Source: CAVOOW01 sp963697675
GTDB taxonomy: Bacteria > Actinomycetota > Actinomycetes > JACCUZ01
DNA length: 64,000 bases
Assembly (NCBI GenBank): GCA_963697675.1
Contig: CAVOOW010000001.1
Span: 434,001 to 498,000 of the forward strand
Direction of reading: 5' to 3'
Below the pieces are notes generated by a model. That model was not told the origin of the DNA. It saw nothing but the letters and a program-made list of their open reading frames with translations, and made no database searches. Positions 27,696 through 36,679 of this stretch are shown one piece after another. How positions within the stretch are numbered: position 1 is the stretch's first letter; every line of letters begins with the position of its first letter. A program made the position numbers and the translations under genes.

Positions 27696-27816
27696 GCGAC
27701 CTTCGTGCGCGACTCGCCGGGCGCGTCGCGCACGAAGGTCGCTCGCTGGACGGGACCCCCGCCGGACAGCGACCTTTCGCCGCGACACGCCGGGCGTGTC
27801 GCGGCTCAAGGTCGCT
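27696..27816. repeat. Tandem long hairpins after the amidotransferase gene
   Basis: Hairpin one (27696-27742) pairs GCGACCTTCGTGCGCGAC with its perfect 18-base complement around an 11-base loop. Hairpin two (27768-27816) pairs AGCGACCTT and CGCGACACGCC segments with near-perfect complements. Both share the GCGACCTT arm, so they are related copies. They lie between the glnE start and the end of the amidotransferase gene, whose last codons fall inside hairpin two. A terminator role is likely. Confidence 0.75.
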
Positions 27817-28546
27817 CGTCGGGTGCCGCGCGCTGACGGACCAGCGCGGCAAACGCCTCGGCCACCGGCCGCCACGTGCGTGCAAGCGCGGGTTCGTGAC
27901 GGCGGACCTCGGCGACGAGCTCGTCGGGACGCCGCCCGGCCACCACAAGCATCTCGCTGTCCTCGCGCGCCCACTCGGCGGCGATCCGCGCGGTCACCTC
28001 GGGATGACCTTGAACACCCCAGGCGCACTCCCCCACCCGGAACACCTGGTTCGCGTAGGTCTGGCTGCTCGCCAGCAGCGTGGCAGCGGCAGGCAGGGTG
28101 ACGATCTCCTCCCAGTGCCACTGCACCACCGGCGACGGCGAGGCCAGTCCGGCGAAGAGCCGGTCGTCGCCGGCGGCCTCGTGCGCGGCGAGGTCGAGGA
28201 CACCCAGCTCCGGACCCCGCTGCCCGCGCCGGACGGCACCGCCGCAGGCAAGCGTCAGCAGCTGGGCGCCGAGGCAGATGCCGAGCAGCGGGACCGCCGA
28301 CTCGACCGCCTCAGCCATCAGCGCGCGTACCTCTGGAAGCCAGGGACAGCGGGCATCGTCGTCCGGCGCCATCGCACCTCCGAGCACGACTGCGCCGTCG
28401 TACGTCGTCACCGGCCTGATCACGTCCCCGGCGTAGGGATGCGTGACCTCCAGCTCGAGGCCCGCCTCGGTGAGCCACTCCCCGACCCACCCCGCACCCG
28501 TGCCCGCTTCGTGCTGCACGACGAGCACGCGCCCGAGTCCACTCAC
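27806..28546 (-). CDS. Class I glutamine amidotransferase-like protein
   Basis: A 246-residue cytosolic protein with the class I triad: the nucleophile Cys in PLLGICLGAQLLTLACGG, and His and Glu in WGVQGHPEVTARI. GGAMAPDDDARCPWL is typical of the GMP-synthase-like or PuuD-like stand-alone branch, which hydrolyses glutamine or gamma-glutamyl compounds. The GTG start at 28546 lies two bases after the glnA2 stop, so the two are translationally coupled. That suggests a role with GlnA2, for example in gamma-glutamyl-amine metabolism, but this is inference. The gene ends in a long hairpin ahead of glnE. Confidence 0.85.
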   Translation of the reverse strand: MSGLGRVLVVQHEAGTGAGWVGEWLTEAGLELEVTHPYAGDVIRPVTTYDGAVVLGGAMAPDDDARCPWLPEVRALMAEAVESAVPLLGICLGAQLLTLACGGAVRRGQRGPELGVLDLAAHEAAGDDRLFAGLASPSPVVQWHWEEIVTLPAAATLLASSQTYANQVFRVGECAWGVQGHPEVTARIAAEWAREDSEMLVVAGRRPDELVAEVRRHEPALARTWRPVAEAFAALVRQRAAPDERP

Positions 28547-28548
28547 AA

Positions 28549-29887
28549 CTAGAGGACGGGCAGATAGCGGTCGAGCTCGTAGGGCGTCACCTGGCGGCGG
28601 TAGTCGAGCCACTCCTGGCGCTTGTTGCGCAGGAAGAAGTCGAACACGTGCTCACCCAGGGTCTCGGCGACCAGCTCGCTGGTCTCCATCTGCCGGATCG
28701 CGTCGGCCAGGTTGGACGGCAACGGCTGGATCCCCAGCGCACGCCGCTCCGAGTCGGTGAGCTCCCACACGTTGTCCTCGGCGCCCTCGGCCAGCTCGTA
28801 GCCCTCCTCGATGCCCTTGAGCCCGGCAGCGAGGATGACCGCGAAGGCGAGGTAGGGGTTGCACGCAGAGTCCGGCGACCGGAACTCCACCCGCGTCGAG
28901 CCGCCCTTGTGCGGCTTGTACATCGGCACCCGGACCAGCGCGGAGCGGTTGTTGTGACCCCATGAGACGTACGAGGGTGCCTCGCCGCCGCCGGAGATCC
29001 GCTTGTAGGAGTTGACCCACTGGTTGGTCACCGCGGTGATCTCGGGAGCGTGCCGCAGCAGACCCGCGATGAACGCCCGGCCGACCTTGGACAGCTGATA
29101 CTGCGCACCGGCCTCGAAGAAGGCGTTGCGGTCGCCCTCGAACAGCGAGAGGTGGGTGTGCATGCCGGATCCGGGATGCTCGGTGAACGGCTTGGGCATG
29201 AAGGAGGCGTAGATCCCCTGCTCGAGGGCCACCTCCTTCATCACCAGCCGGAAGGTCATGATGTTGTCGGCCGTGGCGAGCGCGTCGGCGTAGCGCAGGT
29301 CGATCTCCTGCTGGCCCGGCGCCCCCTCGTGGTGGCTGAACTCCACCGAGATGCCCATCGACTCGAGCATCGTGATCGCATCCTGGCGGAAGTCGTGCCC
29401 GACCCCGTGGGGTGCGTGGTCGAAGTAGCCCCCCGAGTCGATGGGAACGGGGGGCACTCCCGGGGTTCGGGCCGCCTTCGAAGAGGAAGAACTCGATCTC
29501 CGGGTGCGTGTAGAACGCGAAGCCCAGGTCGGAGGCCTTGGCCAGCGCCCGCTTCAGCACGTGGCGCGGGTCGGCGAAGGACGGCGTGCCGTCGGGGAGC
29601 CGGATGTCACAGAACATCCGGGCGCTGCCCGGCGTCTCCGAGCGCCACGGCAGCACCTGGAAGGTTCCGGGGTCGGGCTTGGCCAGCATGTCCGACTCGG
29701 CGACGCGGGCGAAGCCCTCGATCGCCGACCCGTCGAACCCGATCCCCTCGACGAAGGCCCCCTCGAGTTCGGCCGGCGCGATGGCCACCGATTTGAGGAA
29801 ACCGAGCACGTCGGTGAACCACAGACGCACGAACCGGATGTCGCGCTCCTCGAGGGTCCGGAGCACGAATTCCTGCTGTTTATCCAT
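28549..29887 (-). CDS. glnA2: Glutamine synthetase GlnA2, with a +1 frame break
   Basis: About 445 residues after correction. The N-terminus MDKQQEFVLRTLEERDIRF, then GFLKSVAIAPAELEGAF and GFDGSAIEGFARV, is characteristic of the second actinobacterial synthetase. The metal site THPEIEFFLFEGG, the substrate loop SYVSWGHNNRSALVRVP and the C-terminal YRRQVTPYELDRYLPVL are conserved. The adenylylation Tyr of GlnA is replaced (VWELTDSERRALG), so GlnE control is unlikely. The frame changes at a run of six C (29450-29457, read on the minus strand): GSAP in the first frame continues as VPIDSGGYFDHAPHG. Five C restores one frame. A GlnR-like half site lies upstream. Confidence 0.93.
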
Positions 29888-29909
29888 GAGTTGATCGTGC
29901 CGGGCAGGT

Positions 29910-29925
29910 GTTTCCAGCACGTTAC
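29910..29925 (-). promoter_or_regulatory. GlnR-like single site upstream of glnA2
   Basis: Read on the minus strand, GTAAC, six bases, GAAAC matches one half of the GlnR box and ends 22 bases before the glnA2 start. The second half site is not well conserved, so regulation is plausible but weaker than at glnA. Confidence 0.45.
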
Positions 29926-30104
29926 GAACCGTTGGGGTACAAAGCGAACATATGGGACTTCTGAGGCGTTCCGCTGGTACTCCGCTACTCCACTAGTGAA
30001 ATCTTTTTGCCCCGTCGACCCACATCCATGGGTATTTCGTGGCACTTCCCTGCCGATGATCTCGATGTAACCCTGCTCAAAAACCGAGAAACAGGAGCAA
30101 TGCC

Positions 30105-30326
30105 ATGACTGCCCTCACCACCTCCGCGCGCACGCTGGTCGCACTCTTCGCCGCCATGGCCTTCATGTTCGTCGTCGTCCTGGCCACCGTCACGGCCACC
30201 AGCTCCGACCACGCAGCCTCCACCTGGCACAAGAACTCGGCCGCATCGACCTGGCACTCGACCGTCGCCGCGTCGACCTGGAACCAGGTTGCGGTCAGCA
30301 GCAGCAACGCGTCGACCTGGCACTGA
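30105..30326 (+). CDS. Membrane/secreted miniprotein with four ASTW(H/N) repeats
   Basis: A 73-residue protein from ATG 30105 after ACAGGAG. Residues about 8-34 form one hydrophobic helix (TLVALFAAMAFMFVVVLATV). The exposed tail is built on AASTWHKNS, AASTWHSTV, AASTWNQVA and NASTWH: four copies of (A/N)ASTW(H/N) spaced 9-12 residues apart, ending in Trp-His. There are no cysteines. The Trp/His-rich tail could bind a metal, a sugar or a membrane surface. It is divergent from glnA2 and followed by a GGDEF-EAL gene. I know of no family with this pattern; its intact reading frame, good ribosome-binding site and regular repeats argue that it is real. Confidence 0.75.
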   Translation: MTALTTSARTLVALFAAMAFMFVVVLATVTATSSDHAASTWHKNSAASTWHSTVAASTWNQVAVSSSNASTWH

Positions 30327-30474
30327 ATCCCGCGCGGTTCGATGCACCGCGACGCGCCAGATCGTGAGACGTCGCGAGCAACATGCGGGCTGAGCCGGCG
30401 ATGGAATACCCGTTACACAGAGAAGTCGGACCATTTCACTGCGTGAAATCCCACCGTACGGGCACACTCTTCAC

Positions 30475-33048
30475 GTGACCCTCTCGCCGCGCACCCGAGA
30501 CCAGCTCGTCTGGTTGGTGACGGCGGTCCTTGCGGGCCTCGGAGCCCTGCTCTGGTGGCAGGCTCCGACGCTTCCCCAGCTCGAGCCGACCCTGACCTGG
30601 CCGTTGCTCGCGGTGCTGTTCGCGGCCTCCGAACGTTTCGCCGTCCACCTGCCGGTGGGCCGCGAGACCCACTCCACCTCGTTCAGCGAGGTGCCACTGG
30701 TCCTCGGCCTGTTCTTCGCCTCTGCCGACGACCTGATCATCGGCAGGCTCGTCGGCGCCTGCGCCCTCCTGCTGGTGGCCCACCGGGGCCGCGGGAACAT
30801 CATCAAGATCGCCTTCAACCTCGCGCAGTTCCTGCTCCAGACCACTGTCGCGATCTTCGTCTTCGAGAAGGTCGCCGATCTCACCAACGCCGACCTCGAG
30901 CACGTCACCGCGTCAGCCTGGACGCCGGCCCTGCTCGCAGCCCTCGCGGCTGCGCTGCTGTCCTACGTCGCAGTCGCTGTCGTCATCACCCTGCGCGGCG
31001 GGCGGATCGGCGCCGGCTTCAGCCTCAGCGCCGTCGGCGGCCTGATCGCCGGTCTGATCAACACGGACCTGGCTCTGATCACGGCCCTGGTGATCACGCG
31101 AGAGCCGGAGGGCCTGGTGCTGCTCGCCGTCATCGGGCTGCTCAGCGCCGCGCTCTACCGCGGCTACCACGTCCAGCGGCTGCGCTACGGCCGGCTGGAC
31201 CTGCTCTACCAGTTCACCCGATCGGTCGACGAGGCCGTCGGCGACGAGACCGTCATCGAGACCATCGTGGGCGAGGCGAAGAACCTGCTGCGGGCACAAC
31301 ATGCCCAGGTCGTGCTCGTCCCGCGGACTCTTGACGATCCACCGCCATGGTGGGCGGAAGCCTGCGACGGCGCGGTGCTGCGAGTCGAACGGGCCGGGCG
31401 CCACCCGATCCACGAGTCGCTGCGCCGCTCCGGGCACACGGACGGGATGGCTGCTCCACTGCGCGACGGTGGCCGCGTCACCGGCGTGCTGCTCGTCATG
31501 GACCGCCTCGACAACGTCAGCACGTTCGACAGCGAGGACGCCCGGCTCTTCGAAGCGCTCGCCGGCCATGCCAGCGTCGCGCTGACCAACGCCGGACTGG
31601 TCGACCGGGTCCGGGCCGGGGCGGCCGAGACCGAGCACCTGTCACTGCACGATCACCTCACCGGCCTCCCCAACCGGCTGCACTTCCAGCAGCGCCTGGA
31701 GAAGCGGCTGCTGGTCACCGGGTCCGCCACGGTGCTGCTGATGGACCTCGATCGGTTCAAGGAGGTCAACGACACGCTCGGCCACGACGTCGGCGACCAG
31801 CTGCTCGAGCAGGTCGGTCAGCGACTGAGGCGCCTCGAGCACGAGGAGACGATGGTGGCCCGGCTCGGTGGTGACGAGTTCGCCGTGCTGCTCGGCAACG
31901 ACGACGTCCACGTGGAAGGCATGGTGCAGCGCATCAGCCGCGACTTCCGCAACCCCTTCTACCTCGGCGACGTCGACCTCGACGTCAGCGCCAGCATCGG
32001 CATCGCCGTCGGCCCGCAGGACGGCTCCTCCGCGGCGTTGCTGCTGCGCCGCGCCGAGGTCGCGATGTACGACGCCAAGCGTCACCTGGCCGGGGTCGCC
32101 CACTACTCGTCCGAACGCGACCCCTACAGCGCTCGCCGGCTCTCCCTGATCAGCGACCTCTCGCGTGCCCTCGACGAGCGCACCCTGGAGGTGCACTACC
32201 AGCCGCAGGCCGAGCCGGACAGCGGGCGGGTCACCGGCGTCGAGGCACTGTTGCGCTGGCGGCACCCGATCTGGGGCAACGTCTCGCCCGACGAGTTCAT
32301 CCCGCTCGCCGAGCACACCGGACTGATCCGTCCACTGACCCGGTTCGTGATCGAGACGGCGATCCAGCAGTGTGCCGACTGGCGCGACGCAGGCACCCCC
32401 GTGCAGATGGCGGTCAACGTGTCGATGCGCAATCTGCTCGAACCCGAGCTCGCCGATGTCGTGGCCCGGCTGCTGGTCCGCGCGAACCTGCCCGCCAGCC
32501 TGCTCAAGCTGGAGGTCACCGAGAGCTCGATCGTCTCCGACCCCGACCGTGCGGTCACTGCCCTCGAGCGGATGGTTGACCTCGGCCTGTCGCTCTCGGT
32601 CGACGACTTCGGCACCGGCTACTCGTCCCTGACGCGACTGCGCAACCTGCCGGTGCACGAGGTGAAGATCGACCGCGAGTTCGTGCGGTACGTGGCAGAG
32701 ACGGCGGAAGACCTCGCGATCGTCCGCGCGGTCATCAACCTCGGTCACGACCTGGGTCTGCGCGTCGTCGCCGAAGGTGTCGAGGACGAGGCCAGCTGGC
32801 GCATCCTGCAGGGACTCGACTGCGACCTCATCCAGGGCTATCTGCTCGCCAAGCCGATGGCTGCCGAGGAGATGACCCGCTGGCTCGCCGAGCACTTCGC
32901 CAGCTATGCGACCAAGCTGCACCAGGAGCAGCTCGACGGCGGTGTGATCCCCCTCGGCGACCCCGCGAAGGACCTCCCCGGCGTCATCCGGACCACGCGT
33001 CCCACGCCCATCCGCCGCACCGGCAATGGCAAGGTCTGGCCGCAATAG
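30475..33048 (+). CDS. GGDEF-EAL cyclic-di-GMP signalling protein with membrane sensor and GAF
   Basis: An 857-residue protein: an N-terminal membrane region of about eight helices (residues 1-220, MASE-like), a GAF domain (about 245-385, starting LLYQFTRSVDEAVGDETVIE), a GGDEF domain with intact VARLGGDEFAVLLG, and an EAL domain with GVEALLRWRHP, SVDDFGTGYSSLTRL and QGYLLAKPMA. Both the diguanylate cyclase and phosphodiesterase signatures are present, so it may be bifunctional. It acts at the inner membrane. Start GTG 30475. nadE follows after nine bases. Confidence 0.93.
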   Translation: MTLSPRTRDQLVWLVTAVLAGLGALLWWQAPTLPQLEPTLTWPLLAVLFAASERFAVHLPVGRETHSTSFSEVPLVLGLFFASADDLIIGRLVGACALLLVAHRGRGNIIKIAFNLAQFLLQTTVAIFVFEKVADLTNADLEHVTASAWTPALLAALAAALLSYVAVAVVITLRGGRIGAGFSLSAVGGLIAGLINTDLALITALVITREPEGLVLLAVIGLLSAALYRGYHVQRLRYGRLDLLYQFTRSVDEAVGDETVIETIVGEAKNLLRAQHAQVVLVPRTLDDPPPWWAEACDGAVLRVERAGRHPIHESLRRSGHTDGMAAPLRDGGRVTGVLLVMDRLDNVSTFDSEDARLFEALAGHASVALTNAGLVDRVRAGAAETEHLSLHDHLTGLPNRLHFQQRLEKRLLVTGSATVLLMDLDRFKEVNDTLGHDVGDQLLEQVGQRLRRLEHEETMVARLGGDEFAVLLGNDDVHVEGMVQRISRDFRNPFYLGDVDLDVSASIGIAVGPQDGSSAALLLRRAEVAMYDAKRHLAGVAHYSSERDPYSARRLSLISDLSRALDERTLEVHYQPQAEPDSGRVTGVEALLRWRHPIWGNVSPDEFIPLAEHTGLIRPLTRFVIETAIQQCADWRDAGTPVQMAVNVSMRNLLEPELADVVARLLVRANLPASLLKLEVTESSIVSDPDRAVTALERMVDLGLSLSVDDFGTGYSSLTRLRNLPVHEVKIDREFVRYVAETAEDLAIVRAVINLGHDLGLRVVAEGVEDEASWRILQGLDCDLIQGYLLAKPMAAEEMTRWLAEHFASYATKLHQEQLDGGVIPLGDPAKDLPGVIRTTRPTPIRRTGNGKVWPQ

Positions 33049-33057
33049 AATTGCGGT

Positions 33058-34836
33058 GTGTCACACCTGCGCCTTGCTCTCGCCCAGTTCAACCCCGTCG
33101 TCGGCGACCTGGACGGCAACGCCGCCAAGGTTCTTGACTGGACAAGGCGTGCCGGCGACCAGGGCGCCGACATCATCGCCTTCCCGGAGATGGCGCTCAC
33201 CGGCTATCCCGTCGAGGATCTCGCACTGCGGCGCTCGTTCCAGGACGCGTCGCGAGCCAGGCTGACCGACGTCGCCGGCCAGCTCGGGCGCGACGGGCTC
33301 GGTGACCGGCTCGTGGTTCTCGGCTACCTCGACGGTGCACCCGCCACCTCGTCGACGCTGGGCATACCCGCCGGGGCACCGCAGAACGCCGCGGCCTTCG
33401 TGCACGACGGTCGCGTCCTCGCTCGCTATGCGAAGCACCACCTGCCGAACTACGGCGTCTTCGACGAGTTCCGCTACTTCGTCCCGGGCACGTCGCTGAC
33501 GGTCGCGCAGATGAACGGCGTCGACGTCGCCGTGGTCATCTGCGAGGACATCTGGCAGGACGGCGGGCCGGTGGCGACGGTGCGTGACGCCGACGCGGGG
33601 CTGCTCATCGTGATCAATGGCTCGCCCTACGAGCGCAACAAGGATGACGTACGGCTCGAGCTCGTGCGGCGCCGTGCGGCTGACACCGGCGCCACCCTCG
33701 CCTACGTCAACATGGTCGGCGGTCAGGACGAGCTGGTCTTCGACGGCGACTCGATCGTCGTCAGCGCACAGGGCGAGGTGCTGGCGCGGGCGCCGCAGTT
33801 CGAAGAGCACCTGCTTGTCGTCGACCTCGACCTGCCCGCTGCATCGGAGCAGCCCCACGACCCCACCGATGTGCGGGGCGTCACCGTCCAACGAGTCACA
33901 GTCGGCGGCCAGCCACGGTCGTACCCCGCCTTGCCGGTTTCAGAGCTTTCCCCGAGCATCGCGCCGCGCGTCGAGGACGACGCGGAGGTCTATGGTGCGC
34001 TGGTCACCGGGTTGCGCGACTACGTGACGAAGAACGGCTTCCAGTCGGTCGTCATCGCAGTCTCGGGCGGCATCGACTCGGCACTGACCGCAGCTATCGC
34101 CTGCGACGCACTCGGGGCGGCCAACGTGCACGGCGTCTCGATGCCGAGCAGCTATTCGTCCGAGCACTCCAGGTCCGACGCCGCCGACCTCGCCGAGCGC
34201 ACCGGGCTGCACTTCACGACCGTGCCCATCGCGGCAATGGTCGACGAGTTCCTCGGCGCCATTGAGCTGACCGGTCTCGCCGAGGAGAACCTGCAGGCCC
34301 GGGTGCGCGGCGTGGTGCTGATGGGCCTGTCCAACCAGCACGGCCACCTGGTGCTGGCCACCGGTAACAAGAGCGAGCTGTCGGTGGGCTACTCCACCCT
34401 CTACGGCGACGCGGTCGGTGGTTACGCACCGCTGAAGGACGTGCCCAAGACACTGGTGTGGCAGCTCTCGCGCTGGCGCAACAAGGACGCAGAGGCGCGC
34501 GGCGAGACCCCGCCGGTCCCCGAGGCGTCCATCAGCAAACCGCCGTCGGCCGAGCTGCGACCCGGCCAGCTCGACAGCGACTCGCTGCCGGACTACGAGC
34601 TCCTCGACGGAATCCTCGACAGCTATGTCGAGAACGACAGGGGATCGAGCGAGCTGGTTGCAGCGGGGTTCGACCAGGCGCTGGTCGAGCGGGTGCTGAA
34701 GATGACCGACGCGGCGGAGTACAAGAGACGGCAGTATCCGCCGGGCCCGAAGATCTCGCTCAAGGCGTTCGGCCGCGACCGGCGGCTGCCGATCACCAAC
34801 CGGTGGCGCGAGCACCCCTCGCCGCCGACCGCGTAG
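33058..34836 (+). CDS. nadE: Glutamine-dependent NAD+ synthetase
   Basis: Cytosolic enzyme completing NAD synthesis from deamido-NAD. Its N-terminal nitrilase-like glutaminase domain has the Glu in FPEMALTGYPVEDL, the Lys in AKHHLPNYGVFDE and the Cys in VVICEDIW. The synthetase domain has the ATP pyrophosphatase loop AVSGGIDSALTAAI and LATGNKSELSVGYSTLYGD. At 592 residues it is the usual size for the fused form. It starts at GTG 33058, nine bases after the GGDEF-EAL gene. Confidence 0.97.
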   Translation: MSHLRLALAQFNPVVGDLDGNAAKVLDWTRRAGDQGADIIAFPEMALTGYPVEDLALRRSFQDASRARLTDVAGQLGRDGLGDRLVVLGYLDGAPATSSTLGIPAGAPQNAAAFVHDGRVLARYAKHHLPNYGVFDEFRYFVPGTSLTVAQMNGVDVAVVICEDIWQDGGPVATVRDADAGLLIVINGSPYERNKDDVRLELVRRRAADTGATLAYVNMVGGQDELVFDGDSIVVSAQGEVLARAPQFEEHLLVVDLDLPAASEQPHDPTDVRGVTVQRVTVGGQPRSYPALPVSELSPSIAPRVEDDAEVYGALVTGLRDYVTKNGFQSVVIAVSGGIDSALTAAIACDALGAANVHGVSMPSSYSSEHSRSDAADLAERTGLHFTTVPIAAMVDEFLGAIELTGLAEENLQARVRGVVLMGLSNQHGHLVLATGNKSELSVGYSTLYGDAVGGYAPLKDVPKTLVWQLSRWRNKDAEARGETPPVPEASISKPPSAELRPGQLDSDSLPDYELLDGILDSYVENDRGSSELVAAGFDQALVERVLKMTDAAEYKRRQYPPGPKISLKAFGRDRRLPITNRWREHPSPPTA

Positions 34837-34927
34837 CCACTCCCCCGACCCTTGATTCGCGGGTCGTGGCACCATGGACGTGTCCGGGGACTCCGCCAGG
34901 GAGCCTTGAGGCCTATGGAGGTCAGCA

Positions 34928-35839
34928 ATGACTCAGTCCACGCCCGCAGCTTCTGACGGCACCGCCGCAGGACTGCCGGCCACCGAAACCACCGCTCCCT
35001 ATGGCACCGGCCCAGCCGGATCAGCCGCTGGGGCCGCACCGGTCAAGCGCATCCGCATCCATCACCTGCGTGCGATGAAGGAGCGCGGGGAACGCTTCGC
35101 GATGCTCACGGCCTACGAGCAGTACTCGGCGGAGATCTTCGACGAGGCCGGCATCCCACTGCTGCTCGTCGGTGACTCGGCGGCCAACAACGTGTTCGGC
35201 TACGAGACGACTCTGTCCGTGACGGTCGACGAGCTGTTGCCGCTCGTCGGCGCGGTCTCCCGCAGCGCACGGCGCGCACTTGTCGTCGCCGACCTGCCGT
35301 TCGGCGCCTACCAGTCCTCCCCCATCCAGGCGCTCGAGACCGCGGTCCGGTTCATGAAGGAGGGTGGCGCGCACGCCGTCAAGCTCGAAGGCGGCGCGCA
35401 CGTCGTGCCCCACGTCGAGGCCATCGTTCAGGCCGGCATCCCGGTGATGGCCCACATCGGCTTCACCCCGCAGAGCGAGCACGCGCTCGGCGGCTATCGC
35501 GTGCAGGGTCGCGGCGAGGCGGGCGACGACCTGATCAAGCATGCCCTCGCCCTCGAAGAGGCCGGCGCCTTCGCAGTCGTCCTCGAGATGGTGCCGTCAG
35601 ACGTCGCCGCACGGATCACCGAAGAGCTCGTGATCCCGACCATCGGCATCGGCGCCGGCCCGCACTGCGACGGACAGGTGCTCGTCTGGCAGGACATGGC
35701 CGGGCTGCGCAAGGGGCCGATGCCACGGTTCGTCAAGAAGTACGCGGACCTCCGCGCCGTCCTCAGCGGTGCGGCGCAGGCGTTCGCCGACGACGTCGTC
35801 GCCGGGACCTATCCCACCGAGGAGCAGTCCTACCGCTGA
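34928..35839 (+). CDS. panB: 3-methyl-2-oxobutanoate hydroxymethyltransferase
   Basis: First committed enzyme of pantothenate synthesis. It adds a hydroxymethyl group from methylene-tetrahydrofolate to 2-oxoisovalerate. The 303-residue protein has GDSAANNVFGYETTL, the active-site region VVADLPFGAYQSSP, VKLEGGAHVVPHVEAIVQAG, and IGIGAGPHCDGQVLVWQDM. An N-terminal extension of about 38 residues rich in Ala, Thr and Pro precedes the domain. ATG 34928 follows TGGAGG. Other pantothenate genes are not in the window. Confidence 0.96.
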   Translation: MTQSTPAASDGTAAGLPATETTAPYGTGPAGSAAGAAPVKRIRIHHLRAMKERGERFAMLTAYEQYSAEIFDEAGIPLLLVGDSAANNVFGYETTLSVTVDELLPLVGAVSRSARRALVVADLPFGAYQSSPIQALETAVRFMKEGGAHAVKLEGGAHVVPHVEAIVQAGIPVMAHIGFTPQSEHALGGYRVQGRGEAGDDLIKHALALEEAGAFAVVLEMVPSDVAARITEELVIPTIGIGAGPHCDGQVLVWQDMAGLRKGPMPRFVKKYADLRAVLSGAAQAFADDVVAGTYPTEEQSYR

Positions 35840-35846
35840 CGCGGGG

Positions 35847-36620
35847 CTATACGTCGAGCTGCCGGGCGAGCAGCTCGCGCGCCTCGACGAGCGACGGGCC
35901 GTACCACGTCAGGTGACGACCGGACACGTGCGCAACAGGGACGTGCCAGTCGCCGAAGACCTCTGTGCCCTCGTCGATCGTGAACGCGTAGGGCTCGTCG
36001 GGCAGCACGACGAGGTCAGGCGCGCGACGCCGTACGTCGTCGAGGGTGACGCGGGGATAACGCTGCTCGTCCCCGGCGTAGACGTGATCGACGCCGAGCC
36101 TTGTCAGCAGGTCGCCCGCGAACGTGTCGCGGCCCAGACACATCCAGGGACGGCGCCAGATCGCGACGAACGCTCGCCGGCGCGGCCGAGCCGGCCCGGC
36201 CGCTTCGCCGGGCGACCAGGCATCTTCGGCGGCGACGAGCCAGCCCGGCGTCGACAGACCACAGGCTTGCAGCATCCGGGCCAGTGAGACGAAGGCTGCG
36301 TCGAGCGTTCGCGGCGCGGTGACCCAGACGGCCAGGCCGGCCGCGCGCAGCTCGGCGATGTCGCTGTCGCGGTTCTCCTCGTCGTTGGCCACCACGAGGT
36401 CCGGCGCCAGGGCCACGACTGCTGCAATGTCAGGGTTCTTCGTGCCGCGCACCCGCACGACGGCAAGGTCCGCAGGGTGGGTGCACCAGTCCGTCGCACC
36501 CACCAGCAGCCCCGGTGCTGTCACGGCGATCGCCTCGGTCAGCGACGGCACGAGGGAGACGACCCGCTGGATCCGCCCGGTCCCGGCCAGGTCCACGCCT
36601 TGGTCGTCCCGCAGAAGCAT
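35847..36620 (-). CDS. BtuF-like helical-backbone metal/cobalamin-binding protein
   Basis: A 257-residue protein of the type III periplasmic-binding fold: RIQRVVSLVPSLTEAIAVTA, then GTKNPDIAAVVALAPDLVV, a long bridging helix, and WRRPWMCLGRDTFAGDLL. It resembles vitamin B12 or iron-siderophore receptors, but no signal peptide or lipobox is visible at the ATG 36620 start, so it may be cytosolic. Such solitary cytoplasmic forms exist in actinobacteria. No ABC transporter genes are adjacent. It is divergent from the next gene. Confidence 0.78.
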   Translation of the reverse strand: MLLRDDQGVDLAGTGRIQRVVSLVPSLTEAIAVTAPGLLVGATDWCTHPADLAVVRVRGTKNPDIAAVVALAPDLVVANDEENRDSDIAELRAAGLAVWVTAPRTLDAAFVSLARMLQACGLSTPGWLVAAEDAWSPGEAAGPARPRRRAFVAIWRRPWMCLGRDTFAGDLLTRLGVDHVYAGDEQRYPRVTLDDVRRRAPDLVVLPDEPYAFTIDEGTEVFGDWHVPVAHVSGRHLTWYGPSLVEARELLARQLDV

Positions 36621-36679
36621 GCGCGGATCCTGCCATGTCGATCCTGCCAAGACGGACGCACAGCAGGCAGCATGACCCT

